Below are positions 33,327 through 41,865 of a stretch of DNA of 64,000 nt, in pieces. The stretch is taken from assembly GCF_000511385.1 (NCBI RefSeq), contig NC_023137.1, positions 2,301,001-2,365,000 of the forward strand, read 5' to 3'. A model generated the notes under the pieces. That model was given only the letters and a program-made list of their open reading frames with translations, made no database searches and was not told where the DNA came from. Origin of the DNA: Phaeobacter gallaeciensis DSM 26640. Its GTDB lineage: Bacteria; Pseudomonadota; Alphaproteobacteria; Rhodobacterales; Rhodobacteraceae. Numbering within the stretch: position 1 is the first letter of the stretch; each line of letters opens with the position of its first letter. A program made the translations under genes and the position numbers.

Positions 33327-33763
33327 TCAAGGAACTGCTTGGACGCCTGCTGGCCCCCGCGCCGGAGCCGCTGGATGATGGCGACGCGCGCCTCGCCCTT
33401 TGCGCCCTTCTGGTGCGGATTGCGCGGTCTGATCACAATTATTCCGACGATGAGCGGGACCGGATCGACCGGATTCTGCGGGCGCGCTACGATCTCGATC
33501 TGGGCGGCGCCATCCTGCTGCGCGAACAGGCCGAGGCGCTGGAGGCCGAGGCCCCCGACACCGTCCGCTTCACCCGCGCGATCAAGGACGCCGTTGCTTA
33601 TGAAAACCGCATGGCCGTGATCGAAGCCCTGTGGCAGGTGGTGCTGGCCGATGGCAAGCGTGATGCGGCCGAGGACGCGCTCCTGCGTCTGTCTGCCAGC
33701 CTGCTGGGGGTAAGCGATGTCGACAGCGCCCGCGCCCGCCAACGTGCGGAGGCCAGTTCATGA
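33323..33763 (+). CDS. TerB-like protein 2
   Basis: The 146-residue product is a shorter paralogue of the upstream TerB protein: ALCALLVRIARSDHNYSDDERDRIDRIL and MAVIEALWQVVLADGKRDAAEDALLRL align with it. It lacks the low-complexity tail. It starts in an ATGA overlap with the first gene and ends in an ATGA overlap with the third, so the three form one tightly coupled operon. Confidence 0.85.
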   Translation: MIKELLGRLLAPAPEPLDDGDARLALCALLVRIARSDHNYSDDERDRIDRILRARYDLDLGGAILLREQAEALEAEAPDTVRFTRAIKDAVAYENRMAVIEALWQVVLADGKRDAAEDALLRLSASLLGVSDVDSARARQRAEASS

Positions 33764-34545
33764 TCGCCAGCCTGGCGATGTATGACCGCCCCGAAACCGC
33801 CCCTGCCCTTGACGCGCTGTGGCAGGCGATCCGCACTGAGCTGGCCGCTGCTTCCATCGACGCGCCAGAAACCCTCAGCCGCGGCGGCGATCTCTGGTCG
33901 ATCTGGTCCGATTCGGAGCTGCTGCTGGCGCAGACCTGCGGCCTGCCCTACCGCACCCGTCTCTATGAACAGGTCAATTTGGTCACAACACTGGATCACG
34001 GCGTCGCGGATTGCCTGCCGGGGCACTACACCAGCGTCTTCATCGCCCATCGCGACCGCGCAGGGCATAGCCTGCGAGAGATCGCTGGCGGCAGCTTTGC
34101 CTATAATGAGGCGCTGTCGCAATCCGGCTGGGCCGCACCGATGCTGCATCTGCGCGACCTATCGCTCCTCCCCGGCAGCCTGTTTCAATCCGGCAGCCAC
34201 GTCGCCTCCGCCCGTGCGGTGGCTGAAGGAACTGCCGATTTCGCCGCTCTGGACGCTGTCAGCTGGGCCTTGATGCAGGAGCATGACGATTGGGCAAAAG
34301 ATCTGGTCGAAGTGGCGCGGACACCGCCAACCCCGGGTCTGCCGCTGATCACCGCCAGTACCCGTGATCCGGCCCCCCTCCGTACCGCTGTCGCCCAGGC
34401 GGTCGCCAATCTGGATGATGACCACCGAAAAACCCTGCATCTGAAAGGCGTGAGCGAGATCCCTCCGGGCGCCTATCTGGCGGTACCGACACCGCTAGGC
34501 CCGGTGCTGACCGAACAATCCATTCGCCAGCAGGCCGCAGGCTGA
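33760..34545 (+). CDS. PhnD-like binding protein without signal peptide
   Basis: The 261-residue product resembles the phosphate/phosphonate ABC-transporter binding-protein family (PhnD-like, type 2 periplasmic binding fold), with SIWSDSELLLAQTCGLPYR, HYTSVFIAHRD, FAYNEALSQSGWAA, SGSHVASARAVAEGTADFAALDAVSW and an IPPG-containing C-terminus. It starts at MIASLAMYDR, with no signal peptide or lipobox, so it should stay in the cytoplasm. No permease or ATPase for phosphonate is adjacent. It ends the TerB operon. Confidence 0.8.
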   Translation: MIASLAMYDRPETAPALDALWQAIRTELAAASIDAPETLSRGGDLWSIWSDSELLLAQTCGLPYRTRLYEQVNLVTTLDHGVADCLPGHYTSVFIAHRDRAGHSLREIAGGSFAYNEALSQSGWAAPMLHLRDLSLLPGSLFQSGSHVASARAVAEGTADFAALDAVSWALMQEHDDWAKDLVEVARTPPTPGLPLITASTRDPAPLRTAVAQAVANLDDDHRKTLHLKGVSEIPPGAYLAVPTPLGPVLTEQSIRQQAAG

Positions 34546-34557
34546 CATGACAGAGGC

Positions 34558-34585
34558 TTCCGCTCCGGCTGGCCCCGGAGCGGAA
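34558..34585 (+). terminator. Hairpin after the TerB/PhnD-like operon
   Basis: TTCCGCTCCGG and CCGGAGCGGAA form an 11-bp perfect stem with a 6-nt loop, 13 bp after the last stop. The following bases are A/C-rich with no T-run, so its action as a terminator is uncertain. Confidence 0.5.
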
Positions 34586-34689
34586 ACCCCACACATACAA
34601 CCGCACCACGACCTGGCCGACGCCGATACCCTAACGACAGCACCGGCCCAAAGACCGACAGATGCCCCGCCCGTTAACAGCCCAAGGAC

Positions 34690-34703
34690 AATTTGATCAG
34701 ATT
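34690..34703. promoter_or_regulatory. TTTGATCAAA-type operator, copy 1
   Basis: AATTTGATCAGATT differs at one position from the perfect palindrome found before the amidotransferase gene at 39690. It lies about 110 bp upstream of the ABC-transporter ATPase gene. Confidence 0.5.
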
Positions 34704-34813
34704 ATCTGCCAAAATGCCAATTTCCTCGCGTGCCTTCTCGGTTTGCACGTTGCATCCGCGCTTTTTTTCGGTCCAATAAGGACGAATTCAACGACAATTG
34801 GACGAGAGACACC

Positions 34814-35593
34814 TTGACCGACACAACGCCAGTTCTGGAAATCCGCGGCCTGCACAAGTCATATGGCGAGCTGGAAGTGATCAAAGGTGTCGATATCACC
34901 GCCCACCGCGGCGATGTGGTTTCCCTCATCGGATCCTCCGGGTCGGGCAAGTCCACTCTGCTGCGCTGCTGCAACCTTTTGGAAGACAGCCAGGAGGGGG
35001 ATATCCTCTTCAAGGGTGAGCCGATCAACTGGTCTGGAACCGGCCTTGCCCGGCGTCCTTCGGATGCAAAACAGGTGCTGCGCATCCGCACCAACCTGTC
35101 CATGGTATTCCAGCAGTTCAATCTCTGGGCGCATATGACCATTCTGCAAAACGTGATGGAAGCACCGCTGACCGTGCTCGGCCGCGACCGCGCCGAGGTG
35201 GAGGAGGCCGCCCGCAAATACCTGACCAAGGTGGGGATCGGCGACAAATGTGATGCCTATCCTGCGCAGCTCTCCGGCGGCCAGCAGCAGCGCGCAGCCA
35301 TCGCGCGCGCCCTCTGTATGGAACCTGAGGCACTGCTCTTTGATGAGCCCACCTCCGCCCTCGACCCCGAGCTGGAGCAGGAGGTGGTCAAGGTGATCAA
35401 GGATCTCGCCGCTGAAGGCCGCACCATGATCATCGTGACCCACGACATGAACATGGCCGCAGATGTCTCCAGCCACATCGTGTTTCTGCACAAAGGCCTG
35501 ATCGAAGAAGAAGGCTGCCCGGACGAAGTCTTCGGCAGCACCCGATCCGAGCGACTGCGCGGCTTCCTTGCCTCCACACGGCACGGCAAATAA
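34814..35593 (+). CDS. Amino-acid/polyamine ABC transporter ATP-binding protein
   Basis: The 259-residue ATPase drives uptake through the permeases at 36455 and 37333. Walker A is GSSGSGKST near residue 43, the Q-loop QQFNLW, the signature LSGGQQQRAAIARAL near 158 and Walker B ALLFDEPTS near 180, followed by THDM. It is of the HisP/ArgT-type polar amino-acid family. TTG 34814 gives normal length (LTDTTPVLEIRGL); the frame is open to a GTG at 34730, whose added 28 residues are not family-like. Confidence 0.85.
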   Translation: MTDTTPVLEIRGLHKSYGELEVIKGVDITAHRGDVVSLIGSSGSGKSTLLRCCNLLEDSQEGDILFKGEPINWSGTGLARRPSDAKQVLRIRTNLSMVFQQFNLWAHMTILQNVMEAPLTVLGRDRAEVEEAARKYLTKVGIGDKCDAYPAQLSGGQQQRAAIARALCMEPEALLFDEPTSALDPELEQEVVKVIKDLAAEGRTMIIVTHDMNMAADVSSHIVFLHKGLIEEEGCPDEVFGSTRSERLRGFLASTRHGK

Positions 35594-35630
35594 CCACCAA
35601 CAAAAAACCTAACCAAACGGGAGTAACCTC

Positions 35631-36341
35631 ATGAAATCTCTTATCCTTAGCACCGCTGCACTGGCCCTGACTGCGGGCATCGCGATGGCAGACACCGTGC
35701 GTCTGGGCACCGAAGGCGCCTACCCTCCGTACAACTTCCTGAACGATGACGGTCAGGTTGACGGTTTTGAGCGTGAGCTGGGCGATGAGCTGTGCAAACG
35801 CGCTGAGCTGGACTGCGAGTGGGTCACCAACGACTGGGATTCGATCATCCCCAACCTGCTGTCCGGCAACTACGACACCATCATCGCCGGCATGTCGATC
35901 ACGGCCGAACGTAAGGAAGTCGTGAACTTCACCACCGGCTACACCCGCCCGTCGCCCTCCGCTTATGCCGCGATGTCGGCTGATGTGGATGTGAATAGCG
36001 CGGTTGTTGCGGCTCAGGCCTCGACCATTCAGGCGGCACATGTTGCCTCCACCGGTGCCACCCTGGTTGAATTCCCCACCCCGGATGAAACCGTCGCCGC
36101 TGTGAAAGCAGGCGAAGTGGACGCAGTGATGGCCGACAAGGACTTCCTGATCCCGATCGTGGGCGAAACAGAGATGGAATTCGTCGCAGATGACGTCCTC
36201 TTGGGCGACGGCATCGGCATGGCGTTCCGCAAATCCGATGACGAGCTGCGCGGCAAGTTCGACGTGGCCATCGAATCGATGAAAGCAGACGGCTCCCTGA
36301 ACGCCCTGCTGGAAAAATGGGAAATCGAAGGCCAGTTCTGA
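35631..36341 (+). CDS. Periplasmic amino-acid-binding protein of ABC transporter
   Basis: The 236-residue protein has a Sec signal peptide (MKSLILSTAALALTAGIAMA, residues 1-20) and a type 2 periplasmic-binding fold: RLGTEGAYPPYNF, DGFERELGDELCKRA, DWDSIIPNLLSGNYDTIIAGMSIT and MAFRKSD. It lies 37 bp after the ATPase with a GGGAG ribosome site. It should deliver a basic amino acid or amine to the permeases downstream; the exact ligand cannot be told from sequence. Confidence 0.9.
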   Translation: MKSLILSTAALALTAGIAMADTVRLGTEGAYPPYNFLNDDGQVDGFERELGDELCKRAELDCEWVTNDWDSIIPNLLSGNYDTIIAGMSITAERKEVVNFTTGYTRPSPSAYAAMSADVDVNSAVVAAQASTIQAAHVASTGATLVEFPTPDETVAAVKAGEVDAVMADKDFLIPIVGETEMEFVADDVLLGDGIGMAFRKSDDELRGKFDVAIESMKADGSLNALLEKWEIEGQF

Positions 36342-36366
36342 GCCCTCGCATCATCCTGATATCAAG

Positions 36367-36392
36367 GAAGGGGGGCGCCATGCCCCCTTTCG
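36367..36392 (+). terminator. Hairpin between binding protein and permease genes
   Basis: AAGGGGGGC and GCCCCCTTT arms around GCCAT form a strong stem with TTT after it, 26 bp after the binding-protein stop. Such intra-operon hairpins commonly make binding protein more abundant than permease. Confidence 0.65.
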
Positions 36393-36454
36393 CCCTAGAC
36401 CGGTCCCGGCCCCGTAGCTGCGCCTGACCCGTCCTTGTCCGAACGAGGCCCACC

Positions 36455-37336
36455 ATTTTCTCCTTTTGCTCTGATCCGGCCAGCCTGGAGGGTTTCCAGT
36501 GGCTGAGCTGTTACCTGACCACCGGCAAGCATTTTGCTTTCTACGCCTCCTTTGGGACGGTGCTGCTGCTTCTGGCCGTCACCGCACCGGCAGCACTGGC
36601 GTTTGGCTTCGGCGGCGCCATGGCCGCCCGGTCGCATTTCACACCGCTCTCCTGGCTCGGGAAGGCCTATATCGCTGTGGTGCGCGGCGTGCCGGACATC
36701 GCATTTTTCCTGTTTTTCGTGATCGCATTGGATCAGGGCATTGAATATCTGCGCCATCAGGTGAAATGCCCCGACTGGGACGCGCCCGTACGGCAGGGCA
36801 ATGACTTCGTTGTCTGTGACATCGCCAAGATGCCGCTCAGCTCCTCCGATCAGTGGATCCACGAGGTCTACGGCTTCTCGCTTGCGGTCATCACCTTTGC
36901 CATCGTGTTCGGCGCCTTTGCAGCCAACGTGCTGTTTGGCGCGATGCGGGCCGTGCCCCGTGCCCAGATTGAGACCGCCGAAGCCTATGGCATGACCCAT
37001 CGTCAGGCCTTCTGGCGCATTCTGGTGCCGCAGATGTGGACCTATGCGCTGCCCGGCCTGTCCAACCTGTGGATGGTGCTGATCAAGGCCACGCCGCTGC
37101 TGTTCCTGCTGGGAGTGGAGGATATCGTCTACTGGGCGCGTGAGCTTGGCGGCTCCAAAACCGCCCGTTTCACCGATTACCCCCATGGCGACTGGCGGAT
37201 GTGGTATTTCCTCGGCCTGCTGGTGTTCTACCTCGCCTTTACCAAACTCTCCGAAGTCGTGCTCGAACGCATCCGCACCCGGCTCGCCCATGGTCAGGCC
37301 ACCCTCGCAGGTGAAGCGCAAAGGAAAGCGTCATGA
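36455..37336 (+). CDS. ABC transporter inner-membrane permease 1 (probable ATT start)
   Basis: Homologous-looking sequence begins well before the first ordinary start: FSFCSDPASLEGFQWLSCYLTTGKH, then membrane helix 1 (AFYASFGTVLLLLAVTAP). The only codon near the expected start is ATT 36455, with GAACGAGG 7 bp upstream. A GTG at 36560 is open but would cut helix 1. The 293-residue product has several membrane helices and the permease loop EAYGMTHRQAFWRILVPQM near residue 180. It overlaps the next permease by 4 bp. Confidence 0.75.
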   Translation: MFSFCSDPASLEGFQWLSCYLTTGKHFAFYASFGTVLLLLAVTAPAALAFGFGGAMAARSHFTPLSWLGKAYIAVVRGVPDIAFFLFFVIALDQGIEYLRHQVKCPDWDAPVRQGNDFVVCDIAKMPLSSSDQWIHEVYGFSLAVITFAIVFGAFAANVLFGAMRAVPRAQIETAEAYGMTHRQAFWRILVPQMWTYALPGLSNLWMVLIKATPLLFLLGVEDIVYWARELGGSKTARFTDYPHGDWRMWYFLGLLVFYLAFTKLSEVVLERIRTRLAHGQATLAGEAQRKAS

Positions 37337-38139
37337 GCTGTATTCAGACCCTTCAGGACTACGGCCTGCGCGCGCTCGGCCTCGGCGAACGCATGTTGCC
37401 CCGCAGCGATTTCACCCTCTGCGATCAGTTTGTCCTCATTGGCTCGGGGATGCTGTGGAACATCTACTTTGGCGCCATCGCCGTCGTCATCGGCTTTGTC
37501 ATCGCCAATGGCGTGGCGCTGGCCAAAAACTCCACCTCCACGCCGCTGCGCAAAACCGCTGAGTGGTTCATCTTCATCTTTCGCGGCTCGCCGCTGTTCA
37601 TCCAGTTCTTCTTTGCCTACTTCCTGTTCCTGCAACTGAAGTCGGTCTCGCCAATCTTCGACCCGCTGTCGGCGGCCTGGCTTGGCGCGCTGATCGTGCT
37701 GATCCTCAATACCGCGGCCTATTCCGCCGAGATCTTCTACGGCGCGCTGCGCTCGATCCCCAAGGGCGATATCGAGGCCGCAGATGCCTATGGGCTGTCC
37801 GGCTGGACCCGGTTTCGCCGAATCATGTGGCCAACAATGATGCGGCTGGCCTGGCCCTCCTACACGAACGAGGCGATCTTTCTGTTCCATGCCACCACTC
37901 TGGTGTTCTTCTCCGGTTTCCCGGCCTGGCAACAGCGCGGCGATGCACTCTACTACGCCAGCTATTTCGCGGATAAGACGTTCAACCCCTTCGTGCCCTA
38001 CCCGATCCTGGCCTTCTATTTCATCCTGCTGACACTGGTGGTGATTGGCATCTTTGGCCTCATCAACACCCGGCTGAACGCCCATCTGCCGCAGGAGAAG
38101 CGCCGCAAGATCCGCTATAAACCAAATCTGATCCGCTGA
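37333..38139 (+). CDS. ABC transporter inner-membrane permease 2
   Basis: The 268-residue membrane protein overlaps permease 1 by ATGA and pairs with it in the transporter. It has about five membrane helices, FIFIFRGSPLFIQFFFAYF and the cytoplasmic EAA loop EAADAYGLSGWTRFRRIMWPTMM near residue 150 that contacts the ATPase. Sequence type is HisQ/HisM-like polar amino-acid permease. A strong terminator follows. Confidence 0.88.
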   Translation: MSCIQTLQDYGLRALGLGERMLPRSDFTLCDQFVLIGSGMLWNIYFGAIAVVIGFVIANGVALAKNSTSTPLRKTAEWFIFIFRGSPLFIQFFFAYFLFLQLKSVSPIFDPLSAAWLGALIVLILNTAAYSAEIFYGALRSIPKGDIEAADAYGLSGWTRFRRIMWPTMMRLAWPSYTNEAIFLFHATTLVFFSGFPAWQQRGDALYYASYFADKTFNPFVPYPILAFYFILLTLVVIGIFGLINTRLNAHLPQEKRRKIRYKPNLIR

Positions 38140-38163
38140 TCAGATCTCCGGAACCCTGCAACC

Positions 38164-38194
38164 AAAAGGCGCCCTCAACGGCGCCTTTTTCTTT
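38164..38194 (+). terminator. Intrinsic terminator after the ABC transporter operon
   Basis: AAAAGGCGCC and GGCGCCTTTTT arms around CTCAAC form a perfect stem ending in a T-run, 25 bp after the permease 2 stop. Confidence 0.9.
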
Positions 38195-38229
38195 GCCCTG
38201 CCGGTGCCTCTGATCGGGCCAACAAAACT

Positions 38230-38239
38230 TTTGATCAAA
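38230..38239. promoter_or_regulatory. TTTGATCAAA operator, copy 2
   Basis: TTTGATCAAA is a perfect 10-bp palindrome with TTTT to its right, 61 bp upstream of the first glutamine-synthetase-like start. It matches the core of copies at 34690 and 39690. Confidence 0.6.
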
Positions 38240-38299
38240 TTTTCTTTGCGTCTTGCGGATCCTGCTTTAGTAATGGGGCAATCAACTAGGGAGCCTCCG

Positions 38300-39619
38300 A
38301 TGGATCTGTCTCATCTGCGCACTATCCGCATTGCCGCCTGTGACCTGAACGGCCAAATGCGTGGCAAGCGTATGCCCGTGGGGCTGGCAGACAAGCTGGC
38401 AGATGGTGCCGCACGGATGCCGATCTCCACTCTCAACGTCGATCTCTGGGGCCGCGATGTGGAAGACAACCCTCTGGTGTTTGAAACGGGCGATGCCGAT
38501 GGCGTGATGTTCCCGACCGAACGGGGCGCTGTGCCGATGCCCTGGCTGACAAACCCATCAGCGCTGGTTCCGATGGCAATGTACTGGGAAGACGGTCGCC
38601 CCTTCATGGGGGATCCGCGCCATGTGCTGGCCGATGTGCTGGCGCGCTACGCAGCGCGCGGCTGGCGCGTTGTCGCCGCCACCGAGATGGAGTTTAGCCT
38701 GCTCGATGACAGCGGCGCACAGCCCGCCCCACCCATCGACCCGCTCACAGGCCGGGAGCTGGATCAGCAGTCGGTCCTGTCGGTCGCGGAACTAGATGCC
38801 TTCGATGCGTTTTTCACCGACCTCTACGAAGGATCAGAGGCGATGGGCATTCCCGCTCAATCCGCCATCTCGGAGGCGGGTCTGGGCCAGTTCGAAATCA
38901 ACCTCAACCATCAGGACGCCATGCGCGCCGCTGATGATGCCTGGCTGTTCAAGGCCTTGGTTAAAGGTCTGGCCCGCAAGCATGGGTTTGCCGCGACATT
39001 CATGGCAAAACCCTATGCCGAGGAGGCCGGCAATGGCATGCATGTGCATTTCTCGGTCGAGGATGAGGACGGCAACAATATCTTCAACGATGGCACCGAG
39101 CGCGGCTCTGATCTGCTGATGAACGCGGTGGCCGGCTGCCTCAAAGCGATGCCCGCCAGCACGCTGATCCTGGCGCCACATGGCAATTCCTACGACCGGC
39201 TGGTACCCGGCGCCCATGCCCCCGTCAGCGCCGCCTGGGCCTATGAAAACCGCACCGCCGCGATCCGTATCCCCGGCGGCAGCCCCAAGGCGCGCCGCAT
39301 CGAACACCGGGTCGCTGGCGGCGACATCAACCCCTATCTGATGCTCTCCGTGGTGCTCGGCGCGGCCCTCGCCGGGATCGAGGACGCCGCCACACCGCCT
39401 GCCCCATCCGAAGGCAACATCTATGAGATTGACGGGTTGCCACAGCTGGCCCCCAACTGGAAAGCCGCGGTTGACCTCTTCGACAGCGATCCCCTGATCG
39501 CCCGTATTCTCCCGGATCGCGTGATCCGCAATCTGGTGATGATGAAACGCCAAGAGCTGGCAGGCTTCGCCGAGCGTCCAGCGGAGAGCCATTGGCTGTC
39601 CTGGCTTGAGGCGGTATGA
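38300..39619 (+). CDS. Glutamine synthetase family ligase 1 (PuuA-like)
   Basis: The 439-residue protein has the catalytic core of glutamine synthetases: ATEMEFSLL near residue 132, GLGQFEINLNHQ, GNGMHVHFSVED near 250 and ENRTAAIRIPGG near 318. The N-terminus (DLNGQMRGKRM) is that of gamma-glutamyl-polyamine/amine ligases and not of true GlnA, and there is no adenylylation-type ending. It probably ligates glutamate to an amine. ATG 38300 follows AGGGAGCC. It begins the second transcript of the cluster. Confidence 0.85.
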   Translation: MDLSHLRTIRIAACDLNGQMRGKRMPVGLADKLADGAARMPISTLNVDLWGRDVEDNPLVFETGDADGVMFPTERGAVPMPWLTNPSALVPMAMYWEDGRPFMGDPRHVLADVLARYAARGWRVVAATEMEFSLLDDSGAQPAPPIDPLTGRELDQQSVLSVAELDAFDAFFTDLYEGSEAMGIPAQSAISEAGLGQFEINLNHQDAMRAADDAWLFKALVKGLARKHGFAATFMAKPYAEEAGNGMHVHFSVEDEDGNNIFNDGTERGSDLLMNAVAGCLKAMPASTLILAPHGNSYDRLVPGAHAPVSAAWAYENRTAAIRIPGGSPKARRIEHRVAGGDINPYLMLSVVLGAALAGIEDAATPPAPSEGNIYEIDGLPQLAPNWKAAVDLFDSDPLIARILPDRVIRNLVMMKRQELAGFAERPAESHWLSWLEAV

Positions 39620-39689
39620 CATCAGCCAATCAAAGCCTACAACGCTCCGCATCAAGCGCTTGCCTGAGTTGCGGTCCTCGGCTAGGCTT

Positions 39690-39703
39690 AATTTGATCAA
39701 ATT
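39690..39703. promoter_or_regulatory. TTTGATCAAA operator, copy 3
   Basis: AATTTGATCAAATT is a perfect 14-bp palindrome ending only 9 bp before the amidotransferase start codon. Its closeness to the start leaves little room for a separate ribosome site, so binding there could also block initiation of transcription very near the gene. Confidence 0.6.
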
Positions 39704-39712
39704 TGGTGACCC

Positions 39713-40393
39713 ATGAAAATTGGTATTCTGCAAACCGGCCACGCGCCCGAAAACCTGATCGACAGCGCAGGCAACTATGACCAGATGTTCCGCAACCTGC
39801 TGGCCGACGGCGAATTTGACTTTGACACCTACGCGGTGGTCGACAACGTCTTTCCCAGCGGTGCCGACGCAGCAGATGGCTGGCTGATCACCGGCTCCAA
39901 ACACGGCGCCTACGAGGATCATGACTGGATCCCGCCGCTAGAAGACCTGATCCGCGAGATCCACGCCAGCAAACAGCCCTTGGTCGGGATCTGCTTTGGC
40001 CACCAGATCATCGCGCAGGCACTTGGCGGCAAGGTTGAGAAATTTGGCGGCGGCTGGGCCGTGGGTCCGGTCACCTATCAGATGGATGGCAAGCCGTTGC
40101 GCCTCAATGCGTGGCATCAGGACCAGGTCACCGCCCTGCCCGAGGGCGCGCGGGTGCTGGCCGGCAATGACCACTGCAAGAACGGCATCCTCGCCTATGG
40201 CGATCACATCTGGACCCTGCAGCCGCATCCCGAATTCGCCAGCAGCTTTGTCGGTGGCCTGATCGACAGCCGCGGACGCGGCGTGGTGCCGGATGCGATC
40301 CTGGATGCCGCCAGCACAGAATTACACCACCCGGTCCAATCGGGTGAAATCGCAACCTTCCTCAACGCCTTCTTCAAGAAAGAGAGGACCTGA
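39713..40393 (+). CDS. Class I glutamine amidotransferase (PuuD/GuaA-type hydrolase)
   Basis: The 226-residue protein has the class I amidotransferase triad: the nucleophile in LVGICFGHQIIAQALGG near residue 94 and histidine/glutamate in TLQPHPEFASSF near residue 170. Standing between two glutamine-synthetase-like ligases, it most likely hydrolyses a gamma-glutamyl intermediate. It is in the GMP-synthase-like subfamily and not the PuuD peptidase C26 type by length and spacing, so the exact reaction is open. It overlaps the next gene by one base (TGATG). Confidence 0.8.
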   Translation: MKIGILQTGHAPENLIDSAGNYDQMFRNLLADGEFDFDTYAVVDNVFPSGADAADGWLITGSKHGAYEDHDWIPPLEDLIREIHASKQPLVGICFGHQIIAQALGGKVEKFGGGWAVGPVTYQMDGKPLRLNAWHQDQVTALPEGARVLAGNDHCKNGILAYGDHIWTLQPHPEFASSFVGGLIDSRGRGVVPDAILDAASTELHHPVQSGEIATFLNAFFKKERT

Positions 40394-41751
40394 TGTCAGC
40401 CTGGCTCGACACGCTTCCCGATGCAGCAAAAACCTATCTGGAGGGCCGTCGTCTCGACGAGGTTGAATGCATCATCTCGGACCTGCCGGGCATCGCCCGG
40501 GGCAAGGCGGTGCCAGCATCCAAATTTGCCAAGCAGGACTATTTCCACCTGCCCGACAGCATCTTCTATCAAACCATCACCGGCGACTGGGCCGAGGCAG
40601 CGGACGACGATGGCTGGATCGAAAAGGACATGATCCTGAAACCGGACATGTCCACCGCCACCGCCGCCCCCTGGACCGGTGACTGGACGCTGCAAGTCAT
40701 TCACGACGCCTATGACCGTGACCACAAGCCAATCCCCTTCAGCCCGCGCAACGTGCTGAAACGGGTGGTGCAGCTCTATCATGATCGCGGCTGGGATCCG
40801 GTTGTGGCCCCAGAGATGGAGTTCTTTCTGGTCGCCCGTAACACCGATCCTGCCCGTGGGATCGAACCGATGATGGGCCGCTCCGGCCGTCCTGCCGCCG
40901 CCCGACAGGCCTATTCCATGACCGCAGTGGATGAATTCGGGCCAGTGATCGACGATATCTATGATTTCGCCGAACATCAGGGGTTTGAGATTGACGGCAT
41001 CACCCAGGAAGGCGGCGCCGGGCAGTTGGAAATCAACCTGCGCCACGGCGATCCGGTGAAACTGGCCGATGAGGTCTTCTACTTCAAACGGCTGATCCGC
41101 GAGGCCGCGCTGCGCCACGATTGTTTTGCCACTTTCATGGCCAAGCCCATTGCCGACGAACCCGGCTCTGCCATGCATATCCACCATTCGATCATCGACA
41201 TGGAGAGCGGCGACAATATCTTCTCCGGTCCGCAGGGTGGTGAGACGGATGCGTTTTATCACTTCATCGGCGGGTTGCAGAACCACCTGCCCGCCGGTCT
41301 CGCGGTGATGGCGCCTTATGTGAATTCCTATCGCCGCTACGTGAAGGAACAGGCCGCCCCGATCAATCTGGAATGGGCCCGCGACAATCGCACCACCGGC
41401 ATCCGGGTCCCCCTCTCCGGCCCCGAAGCACGGCGCGTGGAAAACCGCATCGCAGGCATGGACTGCAACCCCTATCTGGGCATCGCGCTGTCCCTGGCCT
41501 GTGGTTATCTCGGTCTCACCCGTGAGGAACGCCCCCGCAAGCAATTCAAGGGAGACGCCTACGCCGGCGACGGCGATATCCCACAGGTCATGGGTCAGGC
41601 GCTGGATCTCTTTGAGGAAGCCACAGACCTGCATGAGGTGCTGGGGCCGGAGTTCGCCCGCGTCTATTCCATCGTGAAACGCGCCGAATATGACGAGTTC
41701 CTGCAGGTGATCTCCCCCTGGGAGCGTGAGCACCTGCTACTCAACGTCTAA
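40393..41751 (+). CDS. Glutamine synthetase family ligase 2 (gamma-glutamylpolyamine synthetase-like)
   Basis: The 452-residue protein is a second, distinct PuuA-type ligase: LPGIARGKAVPASKF near the N-terminus, VAPEMEFFLV near residue 137, GAGQLEINLRHGDPVKLADEVFYFKR, SAMHIHHSI near 257 and DNRTTGIRVPLSG near 334. DxxEVFYFKR is typical of PuuA. It should glutamylate putrescine or a related amine with ATP. The start overlaps the amidotransferase stop by one base, so the two are coupled. Confidence 0.87.
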   Translation: MSAWLDTLPDAAKTYLEGRRLDEVECIISDLPGIARGKAVPASKFAKQDYFHLPDSIFYQTITGDWAEAADDDGWIEKDMILKPDMSTATAAPWTGDWTLQVIHDAYDRDHKPIPFSPRNVLKRVVQLYHDRGWDPVVAPEMEFFLVARNTDPARGIEPMMGRSGRPAAARQAYSMTAVDEFGPVIDDIYDFAEHQGFEIDGITQEGGAGQLEINLRHGDPVKLADEVFYFKRLIREAALRHDCFATFMAKPIADEPGSAMHIHHSIIDMESGDNIFSGPQGGETDAFYHFIGGLQNHLPAGLAVMAPYVNSYRRYVKEQAAPINLEWARDNRTTGIRVPLSGPEARRVENRIAGMDCNPYLGIALSLACGYLGLTREERPRKQFKGDAYAGDGDIPQVMGQALDLFEEATDLHEVLGPEFARVYSIVKRAEYDEFLQVISPWEREHLLLNV

Positions 41752-41865
41752 ACCTGCCAGCGCTGGCGTCCTCAGCGACCTCAGCGCTGGTGAGTATTTA
41801 TGGAAAGATGACAGGCAGTTGCGCTTCGCCTCATAGGCGGCGCCTGCCGGGGATTGAGGTGTGCC

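Noticed and set aside
41757..41790. Repeated CAGCGCTGG palindromes after ligase 2
   Set aside because: Short GC-rich palindromes of this kind are common in this composition; no T-run and no match elsewhere in the cluster.
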